The notes under the pieces were generated by a model. It was not told where the DNA came from and made no database searches. It worked only from the letters and a program-made list of their open reading frames with translations. Made by a program: the position numbers and the translations under genes. A DNA stretch of 64,000 nt from Streptomyces sp. NBC_00457 (lineage in GTDB: Bacteria; Actinomycetota; Actinomycetes; Streptomycetales; Streptomycetaceae): assembly GCF_036014015.1 (NCBI RefSeq), contig NZ_CP107905.1:7316001-7380000 (forward strand), written 5' to 3'. Below, piece after piece: positions 8,384-16,545 of the stretch (positions are counted from its first letter, which is position 1; every line of letters begins with the position of its first letter).

Positions 8384-9544
8384 CTACAAGCGGAAGGGTC
8401 CCGTCACCTCGTATGTGATCCCACCGGACGAACTCCCGCTCGTCCCCCGCTGGCTGGAGAAGTACAGCCGGGTTCCGTCGGGGGAGAAGGCCGGGCCGGT
8501 GATCTCCGAGCCGGACTGGCCGTCGATGCGCAGGAACGGTGCGATGACGTCGTCCGGGGTGATGACGCAGATGTCCATGGAGCCGCCGTCCTCGGCGACG
8601 AAGAGGTCGCCGGAGGAGGAGCCGGTGATGTTGTCGACGCCGGTGAGGGGGGCCGTGCCCGAGGTCACCAGGGAGTCGTCGTACGCCAACTCGTAGGTGT
8701 TGTTGGTGAGGTTGAGCTGCCAGACGCGGTTGTCGCCCTTGGTGGTGAACCAGACCGTGTCGTCGGCGTAGTGGCAGCCCTCGCCGCCGTTGAAGGACTT
8801 CGAGCCGGAGACCTGCGTGCGGGTGGACGTCGGGGAGCCGTCCGGGTCCGGCACGTTCGCCCAGCTGAAGGAGCCGGACGTACCCGACCCGGCGACCATG
8901 ACCTGGAGGGTGCCGGAGGAGAGGTTGCCCCAAGTGGTCGGTACGAAGCGGTAGAAGCGGCCGTTCGACTCGTCCTCGGTCAGGTAGATGACCTTGCGCA
9001 CGGGGTCGGCGGCGGCGGCCTCGTGCTTGAAGCGGCCCATGGCGTCGCGGCGCACGGCGGCGTTCACGCCCCACGGGTCCGTCTCGTAGACGTAGCCGAG
9101 GGACACCTCCTCGCAGGACAGCCAGGTGTTCCACGGGGTCTTGCCGCCCGCGCAGTTCTGGCGGGTGCCGGACAGGATGCGGTACGCGCCCGTGATCGCG
9201 CCGGTCGACGAGAACTTCACCGCGCTCGCGCCGCCGGACGGGTTGATCTCCGAGTTGGAGACGTAGATCCAGCCGCTGCCGTCGGTGTAACAGGCGCCGC
9301 CGTCCGGGGCGTTGTGCCAGGTGTACGACGTGCCGGGGACCGTCTGGCCGGAGCGGGCTATCACTCGGCTGGTGAAGCCGCTGGGGAGTCTGATGCCGTT
9401 GGCGTTCGGCGAGCCGAGCGCTCCGTACGGGCCGGTGCCGGGCTGCGCGGGTGCGGCGTACGCGGCGCCGCGCCACAGGGTTCCGCCGAAGACGGCGGAG
9501 GACCCGCCGAGGACGGCCGCACGCAGGACAGTACGACGTTCCAC
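8384..9544 (-). CDS. PhoX/DUF839-like secreted protein, Tat-exported
   Basis: 386 residues with a twin-arginine signal (MERRTVLRAAVLGGSSAVFG..AYA). The mature part is a beta-propeller-like protein with repeated units such as GGACYTDGSGWIYVSNSE, then WNTWLSCEEV, then GEGCHYADDTVWFTTKGDNRVW, and finally TGPAFSPDGTRLYFSSQRGT. TWLSCEE is the hallmark of PhoX-type (DUF839) proteins, a family that includes calcium-dependent phosphatases. Whether this one is a phosphatase is not shown. The GTG start at 9544 has GGAG upstream. It lies downstream of the kinase/regulator pair on the same strand, but a hairpin separates them. Confidence 0.82.
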   Translation of the reverse strand: MERRTVLRAAVLGGSSAVFGGTLWRGAAYAAPAQPGTGPYGALGSPNANGIRLPSGFTSRVIARSGQTVPGTSYTWHNAPDGGACYTDGSGWIYVSNSEINPSGGASAVKFSSTGAITGAYRILSGTRQNCAGGKTPWNTWLSCEEVSLGYVYETDPWGVNAAVRRDAMGRFKHEAAAADPVRKVIYLTEDESNGRFYRFVPTTWGNLSSGTLQVMVAGSGTSGSFSWANVPDPDGSPTSTRTQVSGSKSFNGGEGCHYADDTVWFTTKGDNRVWQLNLTNNTYELAYDDSLVTSGTAPLTGVDNITGSSSGDLFVAEDGGSMDICVITPDDVIAPFLRIDGQSGSEITGPAFSPDGTRLYFSSQRGTSGSSSGGITYEVTGPFRL

Positions 9545-9563
9545 TCTCGCTCCAAGGGTGGCA

Positions 9564-9604
9564 TGACCGCCCCGTCACCGATCGGCGACGGGGTCGTGCG
9601 GTCA
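9564..9604. terminator. Nested hairpin after the two-component operon
   Basis: TGACCGC pairs with GCGGTCA, enclosing CCCGTC paired with GACGGG. It lies between the kinase stop (9751) and the PhoX-like start (9544), both on the minus strand. It should end the two-component transcript, and it also sits at the promoter of the PhoX-like gene. Confidence 0.55.
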
Positions 9605-9750
9605 CGGAACCTATGGGCGCGGGTTACCGCCCTCGGGGACCCTGGGTTGACGTGTCATGGACAGGTTGTGACGGGGCTGTGCGACGGCTGTGGCGGGCTT
9701 GGGTGCCGTTGCGGTCAGGCAGATCGGACCGCTCAGGTCAATCCGGCCAC

Positions 9751-11226
9751 TCATGCCGGAAGCGCCGGTGCCTCGCGGCGGCGTGGTGGGCCCGGTCTGG
9801 TGATGGGGTGGCCGCCGGCGGACGGGTCCGCGGAGGGCAGGCGGACCACCGCGTCGAGCCCTCCCGTCGCCGCGGCCTGCAGCCTCGCCTCGCCGCCGCT
9901 CGCGTGCGCGAGCCGTTGGACCAGCGAGAGCCCCAGGCCCGTACCGCCCTTCGGGGCGCCGGGCGCGCGCCAGAACCGGTCGAAGGCGCGGTGGCGCTGG
10001 TCCGCGGTCATGCCGGGGCCCTCGTCGGTGACGTGCAGGTCGACCCAGCAGGGGCGGCTGTCGCGCAGCGCCCGGCGGGCGGGGACGAGGAGCCGTAGCT
10101 CGATGGTCACCGTGCTGTCGGACGGGGAGGCCCGCAGGGCGTTGGACAGCAGGTTGTCCAGGATCTGCTCGACGGCCCCGGGCAGCGCGAGCACCGGGCC
10201 CACGCTGCCGGCGAACAGGACCAGCGCGACCCCCTGCTGCTCGAACAGCGCCCCCCAGGTCCGGTGCCGTTCCGCGCAGACCGCGCCCACGTCGACCGGC
10301 CCGGGAGTGACCGCGTCCTCCTCCAGCCGGGCCATCGCCAGCAGGCCCTCGACCATCCGGGACAGCCGGTCCGTCTCGGTGACGGCGGCGGCGAGGCTGC
10401 CCCGGCCGCGCGCGGAGACGTTCGGCTCCAGGTTCTCCAGCCGCAGCCGCAGTGCCGCGAGCGGCGTCTTGAGCTGGTGCGAGGCCTCGCCCGCGAAGGC
10501 ATGCTGGGAGTCGAGGAGATGGGCGAGCCGGGCCGCCGTACGGTTGAACGCGGCGGCCAGCCTGCGTACTTCGGGCGGGCCCTTGGTGATCGTCACCGGC
10601 TCGGCGCAGCCGCCGTCCGCCAACGCATGCGTGGCCCGCTCCAGTTCACGGATGGGGCGGCCGGTCCAGCGGGCGATGCCGAAGCCGACCAGGGTGACCG
10701 CGGCGAGAACCCCGAGCCCGCCGAGAGCGAGCAGCAGCCACACATCGTGGACGCGTTCATGCACGGTCCGCGTGGGCACCGTGAGCCATACGGCACCCCG
10801 CGCCCCCTCCCCGACGGGCGCGGCGACGGAGAGGTATTCCACCCCGCCGATGGTCGACGTACGGACATCCACCGTGGACGTGCCCCGGAGCGCCGCCGCG
10901 ATCCCCGGGCGGGTCGGCAGTGCGCGCACCGCCTGCCCGGTCAGCGGATGCGAGGTGGCGAGCAGGGTGCCCGAGGCGTCCACGATCACCACCTTCCCGC
11001 CGATGCGCGCGGCGCAGTGCGCCGCCCGGCCGGGCAGGTCCCGCTCGGCCCGGCCGGCCGCCAGGGACAGCGCGGCGTACGCGGACACCGACTCGGCCTC
11101 GTCCCTCGCCAGGCCCACCACCCGTTCCCGCTCGCCCCGCGAGTAGACGAAGCCCAGCGGGACCTCCAGGCAGAGCAGCACCAGGGCGGCCAGGCTGAGA
11201 TAGCTGAACAGCAGCCGACGTGTCAT
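9751..11226 (-). CDS. Sensor histidine kinase
   Basis: 491-residue membrane kinase. TM1 spans about residues 5-28, an extracytoplasmic sensor loop about 30-160, and TM2 about 163-185. A HAMP linker follows (GRPIRELERATHAL). The H-box is ASHQLKTPLAAL with phosphoacceptor His250, and the N-box is ILDNLLSNALRASP. The ATP lid regions include DEGPGM and GGTGLGLSLV. The start ATG at 11226 overlaps the regulator stop by four bases (ATGA), so the two are translationally coupled. The loop has a conserved-looking Cys at 71, but the signal is unknown. It adjoins a carbonic anhydrase/SulP pair on the opposite strand. Confidence 0.92.
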   Translation of the reverse strand: MTRRLLFSYLSLAALVLLCLEVPLGFVYSRGERERVVGLARDEAESVSAYAALSLAAGRAERDLPGRAAHCAARIGGKVVIVDASGTLLATSHPLTGQAVRALPTRPGIAAALRGTSTVDVRTSTIGGVEYLSVAAPVGEGARGAVWLTVPTRTVHERVHDVWLLLALGGLGVLAAVTLVGFGIARWTGRPIRELERATHALADGGCAEPVTITKGPPEVRRLAAAFNRTAARLAHLLDSQHAFAGEASHQLKTPLAALRLRLENLEPNVSARGRGSLAAAVTETDRLSRMVEGLLAMARLEEDAVTPGPVDVGAVCAERHRTWGALFEQQGVALVLFAGSVGPVLALPGAVEQILDNLLSNALRASPSDSTVTIELRLLVPARRALRDSRPCWVDLHVTDEGPGMTADQRHRAFDRFWRAPGAPKGGTGLGLSLVQRLAHASGGEARLQAAATGGLDAVVRLPSADPSAGGHPITRPGPPRRREAPALPA

Positions 11227-11921
11227 GTCGGCTCGTTCGGCCCGGTCTGCACCGCCAGCCGGAAGCCGATCCCGCGCAGGGTCTGGATCCACGCCGGATG
11301 GCCCAACTTCCGCCGCAGCGCTGCGACATGGACGTCCAGGGTCTTGGTCGGGCCCTCGTAGTGCGGGTCCCACACCCGGTCGAGGATCTGCTGCCGGGAG
11401 TAGACCGCCCCCGGGTCCTCGGTGAGCAGCGCCAGCAGCTCGAACTCCTTGGGAGTCAGGGGGATCTGCACCTCACCGACCCAGACCTGGCGGGTACGGC
11501 GGTCCACCACGAGCGGTCCGGGCTCGTACGCCGGTTCCGGCGCGGGCTCCACGGGCTCCTGCGTGCGCTGCGTCCGCCGGGTCACCGCCCGCACCCGCGC
11601 CACCAACTCCCGTACGCTGAACGGCTTCGCGAGATAGTCGTCGGCACCCAGCTCCAGGCCCAGCACGCGGTCGGCCTCCTCGCCGCGCGCGCTGAGGATG
11701 ACGATGGGGACGTCGGAGGTCTGCCGGATGCCCCGGCAGACGTCGATGCCGTCCATGTCCGGCAGCCCCAGATCGAGCAGGACCACATCGCCGTACGGAC
11801 CTCTCAGACCCTCGGTGCCGGTGGCGACGCGATCGACCGTCAGCCCGAAGTGCCCGAGCCCCTCGGCGAGCGGCTCGGCGATCGTCTCGTCGTCCTCGAT
11901 GAGCAACACGCGTAGGCCCAT
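11223..11921 (-). CDS. OmpR/PhoB-type response regulator
   Basis: 232 residues. The receiver domain has the acidic pair at 10-11, phosphoacceptor Asp50 (VVLLDLGLPDMDG), and Lys99 in YLAKPFS. The C-terminal winged helix has LTPKEFELLALL, then TKTLDVHVAALRRKLG, then IQTLRGIGFRL. It is the first gene of the operon and coupled to the kinase by ATGA. A tandem 21-bp repeat lies 28-70 bases upstream of its ATG, in the divergent promoter region shared with the carbonic anhydrase. Autoregulation through that repeat is likely (inference). Confidence 0.94.
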   Translation of the reverse strand: MGLRVLLIEDDETIAEPLAEGLGHFGLTVDRVATGTEGLRGPYGDVVLLDLGLPDMDGIDVCRGIRQTSDVPIVILSARGEEADRVLGLELGADDYLAKPFSVRELVARVRAVTRRTQRTQEPVEPAPEPAYEPGPLVVDRRTRQVWVGEVQIPLTPKEFELLALLTEDPGAVYSRQQILDRVWDPHYEGPTKTLDVHVAALRRKLGHPAWIQTLRGIGFRLAVQTGPNEPT

Positions 11922-12227
11922 AGGTCCCGTCTCTCCGTGAATCCGGACAACAACACGACAATGCGTATCAACAACACGACAATGTGTATGACGTGTCGTG
12001 GAGTTGACACGTTACGAGGGATGCCAACCGTGCGTCGAGCGAATGCGGCACAGTGTGACCAGCCGCTCAGAAAGCGTTTGTCCGCTGCTATTTCCGCGTG
12101 TGTGACCGGCCCCGGGACAAAGAATGTCCGGCTGCTGGCCGCGCTCTGGTGTTGGCTTAACCTTCCTCTGGCCATCGCCCCTCTACGGTGTCGTGCACTG
12201 ACCGAACTCCCAGTCGAGGAGGCACCG
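11922..12227. promoter_or_regulatory. Divergent intergenic region, regulator / carbonic anhydrase
   Basis: 306 bases between divergent genes. The regulator-proximal part is AT-richer and holds the 21-bp tandem repeat. An open frame from 11937 runs through into the carbonic anhydrase, but its N-terminal part is not conserved-looking and it lacks a ribosome site, so it is read as leader. No clear -10/-35 pair could be fixed. Confidence 0.5.
11950..11991. repeat. Two tandem 21-bp direct repeats, candidate regulator operator
   Basis: Copy 1 is 11950-11970 and copy 2 is 11971-11991; both begin ACAACACGACAATG and differ at only two positions. 21 bp is two helical turns, the spacing expected for tandem OmpR-type dimers. 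A partial inverted copy (TGTCGTG at 11994-12000) follows. Confidence 0.65.
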
Positions 12228-12833
12228 TTGAAGGCGTTGCTGGACCGCGCCCGCTCGTTCAAACGGCACGTGGATTTCGAGAGCGGCGAATACCGGAAAC
12301 TGGCCGAGGGGCAAAATCCCGAGGTCCTCTTCATTACCTGCTCGGACTCCCGGGTCATACCGGCGCTCATCACCGGAGCCCGCCCCGGAGAGATATTCGA
12401 GTTGCGCAACGCGGGAAATATCGTGCCGTCGTACGGGCAGCACGGCGCCGGTGGCGAGGCCGCCACCGTCGAATACGCGCTGGAGGTGCTCGGAGTTCAG
12501 GACATCGTGGTGTGCGGTCACTCACACTGCGGAGCCATGGGCGCGCTCATGTCCGGCGAGGACCTGACCGCACTGCCCGGGGTGGACGCCTGGCTCCGTA
12601 CGGCCCGCCCCGAGCTGGCATCGGTGCTGGCCGGCCCGTCCGACGATCCGTCGCTGCCGGAGGTGGTACAGCGCAACGTCGTCAACCAGCTGGCCGCGCT
12701 GCGGAGTTACCCGGTGGTGCGGCAGCGCCTCGACGCGGGCCGGCTGCGGCTGCACGGCTGGTACTACGAGGTCCACACCGGCCGGGTGGCCGAACTGGAC
12801 GACGACGGCCACTTCCGGGTGCACGCCGTATGA
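12228..12833 (+). CDS. Beta-class carbonic anhydrase
   Basis: 201-residue zinc enzyme converting CO2 and bicarbonate. The zinc site is Cys38 in FITCSDSRV (with Asp40/Arg42 dyad) and His98/Cys101 in VCGHSHCGAMGAL. ELRNAGNIVPSYG and VEYALEVLGVQDIVVCGHS are typical. The start is TTG at 12228 with a strong GAGGAGG seven bases upstream. The in-frame ATG at 11937 is not credible. Its TGA overlaps the next ATG (ATGA), coupling it to the SulP transporter. The pair suggests bicarbonate uptake or interconversion. Divergent from a two-component system that may control it. Confidence 0.92.
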   Translation: MKALLDRARSFKRHVDFESGEYRKLAEGQNPEVLFITCSDSRVIPALITGARPGEIFELRNAGNIVPSYGQHGAGGEAATVEYALEVLGVQDIVVCGHSHCGAMGALMSGEDLTALPGVDAWLRTARPELASVLAGPSDDPSLPEVVQRNVVNQLAALRSYPVVRQRLDAGRLRLHGWYYEVHTGRVAELDDDGHFRVHAV

Positions 12834-14596
12834 GCGGGGCACATGCGCGGGGCCGGACACCCCGGCGGACGGTGAGCGCGAAGGGCCCCCGGTCCGACGG
12901 TTCGGCAGCGCCCCAAAGGGGCGCGGGGAACTGCGCGACCAGCCACGACGGCGCCGCAGTCGAACGACGGCACATCACGTCACATCCAGCGGAGCGCTTG
13001 GGCACCGAGATCACCGCATCCCTGGTCGTCTTCCTGGTCGCGCTACCGCTCTGCATCGGCGTCGCCGTCGCATCCGGCGTCCCGCCCGAGCTGGGCATCA
13101 TCTCCGGCGTCATCGGAGGCCTCGTGGTGGGCGCGTTCCGGGGCAGTACGCTCCAGGTCAGCGGGCCCGCCGCAGGCCTCGCCGCACTGGTCGCGGAGAC
13201 CGTGGCGGAGCACGGCGTGGTCATGCTCGGTGTGATCGTCCTGTGCTCGGGGCTGCTGCAGATCATCCTGGGCCTGATACGCCTCGGCCGGTTGTTCCAG
13301 GCGATCTCCCTCGCCGTCATCCAGGGCATGCTGGCCGGCATCGGACTGCCGCTGATGTTCAGCCAGGCCTATCCGATGGCCGACGCCAAGGCCCCAGGCA
13401 CCCCGATCGAGAACATGGCCGGCATCCCGGCGCTGCTCGGCGACATCCTGACGGACCGGCAGGCGATGATCGCCGCCCTGCTCGGGGTCGTCACCATCGT
13501 GCTCAGCTTCGTGTGGAAGAAGGTGCCGGGGCCGCTGCGGAAGATCCCGGCCGCTCTGATCGCCGTAGGCATCGGCATCGCGGTCGCCGCACTGCCCGGC
13601 GTGGACGTGAAGACCCTTCAGGTCGGCAGTCTGCTGGACTCCATACAGCCGCCGGGCGCCGAGCAGTTCGCGGGCCTCGCCGACGCGGCGATCATCACCT
13701 CCGTCCTCACCTTCACGGTCATCGCCTCCGCGGAGAGCCTGTTCACCGCGGCGGCCGTGGACCGGATGCACAGCGGCCCGCGCACCCGCTACAACACCGA
13801 GCTCCTGGCGCAGGGCGCGGGCAACACCCTCGCCGGTCTCCTGGGCGCGCTCCCGATCACCGCGGTCGTCGCCCGCAGCTCGGCGAACGTCCAGGCCGGC
13901 GCGAAGACCCGGCTCTCCCGCACGCTGCACGGGCTGTGGCTGCTCGCGTTCGCGCTGCTGCTGCCGCAGGTCCTCGCCCTGATCCCGGTCTCGGTGCTCG
14001 CGGGGGTCCTCGTGCACAGCGGCTGGAAGCTGTTCGCGCCCGAGGAGTTCCCGAAGATGTGGCGGCAGGACCGGGGCGAGTTCGTGGTGATGACGGTGAC
14101 CACGCTGGTGATCGTGGCGACCGCGCTGCTCGAAGGCGTGATCGTCGGACTCGGCGCCGGGATCGTGCTGGCCGCGCTGCGTATGTCGCAGACGGTGATC
14201 CGGCAGCACACCGAGGAGGACACCGCCAAGGTCGTCATGGCCGGCAACGCCACCTTCCTGCGGCTGCCGCAGGTCATCGAGGCGCTGGAGGCCGCCGCCG
14301 CGTCGGGCAAGCCGAGGATCCGCCTCGATCTGACCGGCGTGACCCATCTGGACCACGCCTGCCGCAACCAGATCGAGGAGTTCACGGCCCAGCAGCGGGG
14401 GACGGGCACACGGGTGGAACTGCTGATGCCGGGCCCGGTGAGAGGAGCAGACCCCGCTCCCACCCCCTCCGAACCCGCCCCCGCCGACGCCGACACGGCC
14501 GCGCTGCCCGCCCCGGGCCCCGGAGCCGAATGGTTCTACCTGGACACGCGCCCCCTTCCGGCCGATTACGCCGACCGCCCACCGCTCGTACGCTGA
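12830..14596 (+). CDS. SulP-family anion transporter with C-terminal STAS domain
   Basis: Up to 588 residues. About 11 membrane segments start at TEITASLVVFLVALPLCIGVAVASG. The family signature is seen in VGAFRGSTLQVSGPAAGLAALV and FTVIASAESLFTAAAVDRM. The STAS-like tail is KPRIRLDLTGVTHLDHACRNQIEEF, followed by a Pro/Ala linker. SulP proteins carry bicarbonate or sulfate; the adjacent carbonic anhydrase points to bicarbonate. The ATG at 12830 overlaps the upstream stop, but its first ~55 codons lie in a copy of the dispersed repeat. A start near the TTG at 12998 would remove that part. The true start is unresolved. Confidence 0.88.
   Translation: MSGAHARGRTPRRTVSAKGPRSDGSAAPQRGAGNCATSHDGAAVERRHITSHPAERLGTEITASLVVFLVALPLCIGVAVASGVPPELGIISGVIGGLVVGAFRGSTLQVSGPAAGLAALVAETVAEHGVVMLGVIVLCSGLLQIILGLIRLGRLFQAISLAVIQGMLAGIGLPLMFSQAYPMADAKAPGTPIENMAGIPALLGDILTDRQAMIAALLGVVTIVLSFVWKKVPGPLRKIPAALIAVGIGIAVAALPGVDVKTLQVGSLLDSIQPPGAEQFAGLADAAIITSVLTFTVIASAESLFTAAAVDRMHSGPRTRYNTELLAQGAGNTLAGLLGALPITAVVARSSANVQAGAKTRLSRTLHGLWLLAFALLLPQVLALIPVSVLAGVLVHSGWKLFAPEEFPKMWRQDRGEFVVMTVTTLVIVATALLEGVIVGLGAGIVLAALRMSQTVIRQHTEEDTAKVVMAGNATFLRLPQVIEALEAAAASGKPRIRLDLTGVTHLDHACRNQIEEFTAQQRGTGTRVELLMPGPVRGADPAPTPSEPAPADADTAALPAPGPGAEWFYLDTRPLPADYADRPPLVR
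12908..12998 (-). repeat. Dispersed hairpin repeat, subfamily A, copy 1
   Basis: Contains GCGCCCCAAAGGGGCGCG then GGAACTGCGCGACCAGCCACG, ending CCAGCGGAGCGCTT. The same 14-base end also closes the subfamily B copy at 21992-22096. This copy lies inside the reading frame of the SulP gene, at its N-terminus. Confidence 0.8.
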
Positions 14597-14625
14597 ATCC
14601 AGCCGTCAGCGGAGGGAGCTCGGCC

Positions 14626-15552
14626 ATGGCCGGCTGGAACACGATGGAGATTCCCGATCAGCACGGCCGCGTCGCCGTCGTCACCGGCGCCAACAGCGGC
14701 CTCGGATACGTCACCGCGCGGGAGCTGGCCCGCAAGGGCGCCCGCGTGGTGCTCGCCTGCCGCAGCGAGGCCCGCGGCACCGAGGCCGGTGACCGGCTGG
14801 TCACCGAAGCGCCGGGCACGGACGTGGAGTGCGGCCGGCTGGACCTGGCGGACCTGGGGTCCGTACGGGATTTCGCGGCCTGGTACCCGTACGACCGTCT
14901 CGATCTGCTGATCAACAACGCCGGGGTGATGGCGCTGCCGTACGGGACGACGGCGGACGGCTTCGAGACGCAGTTCGGGGTCAATCACCTGGGCCACTTC
15001 GCGCTCACGGGACGGCTGCTGCCGGTGCTGCTCGCCACGCCCGGGGCGCGAGTGGTGACCGTCTCCAGCACGATGCACGCCCTGTCCAACATCGACATCG
15101 ACGACCTCAACAGCGAGCGCCGCTACAGCCGTTGGATCGCCTACGCCCGCTCCAAGACGGCCAACCTGCTCTTCACACACGAGCTGGCCCGCAAGGCGGC
15201 GGCCGCCGGCGCGGACCTCCTCGCCGCCGCCGCGCACCCCGGTTACGCCGCCACCAACCTCCAGACCGCCGGCCCCCGAATGACGGGCAGCAAGTTCAGC
15301 GAACGGTTCATGCTCCTCGGCAACCGCGTCTTCGCCCAGCCCGCCACCACCGGCGCCCTGCCCACCCTCTACGCCGCCACCGCCCCCGACGTGACCCCCG
15401 ACTCCTTCACCGGCCCGTCGCTCGCGGGCTGGCGAGGCGCACCGGGCCGGGCCTGGCGCGCACCCTGGACGCTCAACGACCGGGCGGGGGAACGCCTTTG
15501 GGAGGCGTCGGAGCGGTTGACCGGGGTGGCGTACGAAGGGTTGAAGGCCTGA
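14626..15552 (+). CDS. Short-chain dehydrogenase/reductase (retinol-dehydrogenase-like)
   Basis: 308 residues. The Rossmann motif is VAVVTGANSGLG near the N-terminus, then LLINNAGVM, then the active-site Ser in VTVSSTMHAL. The catalytic YARSK (Y..K) and the family's AAAHPGYAATNLQ follow. The length and the ~100-residue C-terminal extension fit the group often annotated as oxidoreductase/retinol dehydrogenase. The ATG at 14626 has GGAGGG 10-15 bases upstream. It lies 29 bases after the SulP stop on the same strand, so it may be co-transcribed, though no shared function is evident. Confidence 0.88.
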   Translation: MAGWNTMEIPDQHGRVAVVTGANSGLGYVTARELARKGARVVLACRSEARGTEAGDRLVTEAPGTDVECGRLDLADLGSVRDFAAWYPYDRLDLLINNAGVMALPYGTTADGFETQFGVNHLGHFALTGRLLPVLLATPGARVVTVSSTMHALSNIDIDDLNSERRYSRWIAYARSKTANLLFTHELARKAAAAGADLLAAAAHPGYAATNLQTAGPRMTGSKFSERFMLLGNRVFAQPATTGALPTLYAATAPDVTPDSFTGPSLAGWRGAPGRAWRAPWTLNDRAGERLWEASERLTGVAYEGLKA

Positions 15553-15654
15553 GCGGTCGACCACTGATGCATCACAAGATGGTCACTTAACCTTCACAAC
15601 AGTGAGCGCGGCAATACGGTCATCCCCTCACGTAACACCTTCGGGGGGATGAGC

Positions 15655-16131
15655 ATGAGCAACGCGTACACCACACCGCCCTGGCCGCCGCAGCCGCCGG
15701 CCTCCAGGCCCACGCCCAAGTGGGCCAGGAAGCGGTACGTCCTGCCGGTGCTCGCCGTGGCGCTGTTCATCGGCGTCGGGATAGGCAACAGCGGCCAGGG
15801 CACGACGACGGACCAGGCGCAGCCCAAGTCAGCCAAGCCACAGCCGACCGTCACCGTCACGGCGACGGCGACCGCGACCGCGACGGCGGAGCCCGAAGCG
15901 GCGCCCACCGTGACCGCGACGAAAACCGTCGAGGTCACTGAGACCGTCACCGTCACGGCCCGGCCCGCCGCCGACGAGGACGCCGGATCCGGTGACGGCG
16001 GCGGCTCCGGCAGCGTCTACTACGACAACTGCGACGCGGCCCGCGCCGCCGGTGCCGCGCCCGTGCGGGTCGGCGATCCCGGCTACGGGCGCCACCTCGA
16101 CCGGGACGGCGACGGAGTCGGCTGCGAGTGA
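15655..16131 (+). CDS. Membrane-anchored Excalibur calcium-binding protein
   Basis: 158 residues. A Pro-rich cytosolic N-terminus (PPWPPQPPASRPTPKWARKR) precedes one membrane helix (YVLPVLAVALFIGVGIG). A low-complexity Thr/Val/Ala linker (TVTVTATATATATAEPE, TVTVTARPA) leads to a C-terminal Excalibur domain (YYDNCDAARAAGAAP, then HLDRDGDGVGCE). The ATG at 15655 has GGGGGG six bases upstream; an ATG at 15649 would overlap it. Many such proteins in actinomycetes are of unknown role; some are fused to nucleases or esterases, this one is not. Convergent with nirD. Confidence 0.8.
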   Translation: MSNAYTTPPWPPQPPASRPTPKWARKRYVLPVLAVALFIGVGIGNSGQGTTTDQAQPKSAKPQPTVTVTATATATATAEPEAAPTVTATKTVEVTETVTVTARPAADEDAGSGDGGGSGSVYYDNCDAARAAGAAPVRVGDPGYGRHLDRDGDGVGCE

Positions 16132-16167
16132 GACGGGGAAGGCCGGCCGGTGCGGTCGGCTTTCGTC

Positions 16168-16545
16168 TCAGCCGTCGGTCGTAGGGGCGCCGACGTCAGC
16201 GGTACGCACCTCGTACGCGGTGATCCGTACCGTGTCGTCGTCCAGGCACTGCCCGGTCTCCAGGTCGAAGCGCTGCTTCAGCAGGGGGGAGGCGACGAAG
16301 GGGCGGCCCTGGTGGGAGCCGATCAGGCCACGGGAGAGGACGGCCGCGCCGCCGAACGGGTCGCGGTTGTCGACGGCGTAGAGGTTGCCCGCCCGGTCGC
16401 GGAAGAGGGCTGCCTGCCGGCCGTCCGGCAGCAGGGCCGCCACGCCGCGGCCCGGCAGCAGGACGTTCAGGTCGCAGACGGTGAACCAGCTGTCGTCGAG
16501 GCGGAGTTGGACCAACAGATCGGTCGTCTCGGGGGCCAGGGTCAT
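16168..16545 (-). CDS. nirD: Nitrite reductase small subunit
   Basis: 125 residues with the Rieske-like NirD fold: SWFTVCDLNVLLPGRGVAALL, then YAVDNRDPFGGAAVLSRGLIG, then FVASPLLKQRFDLETGQCL. As in other NirD proteins the Cys/His ligands of a true Rieske cluster are absent. It pairs with NirB for NADH-dependent nitrite reduction to ammonium. The ATG overlaps the nirB stop (ATGA at 16542-16545), so it is translationally coupled as the last gene of the operon. Confidence 0.94.
   Translation of the reverse strand: MTLAPETTDLLVQLRLDDSWFTVCDLNVLLPGRGVAALLPDGRQAALFRDRAGNLYAVDNRDPFGGAAVLSRGLIGSHQGRPFVASPLLKQRFDLETGQCLDDDTVRITAYEVRTADVGAPTTDG

Noticed and set aside
8771..11146. 791-codon plus-strand frame across the PhoX-like and kinase genes
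   Set aside because: Spans two clear minus-strand genes and their gap; composition is shadow-like.
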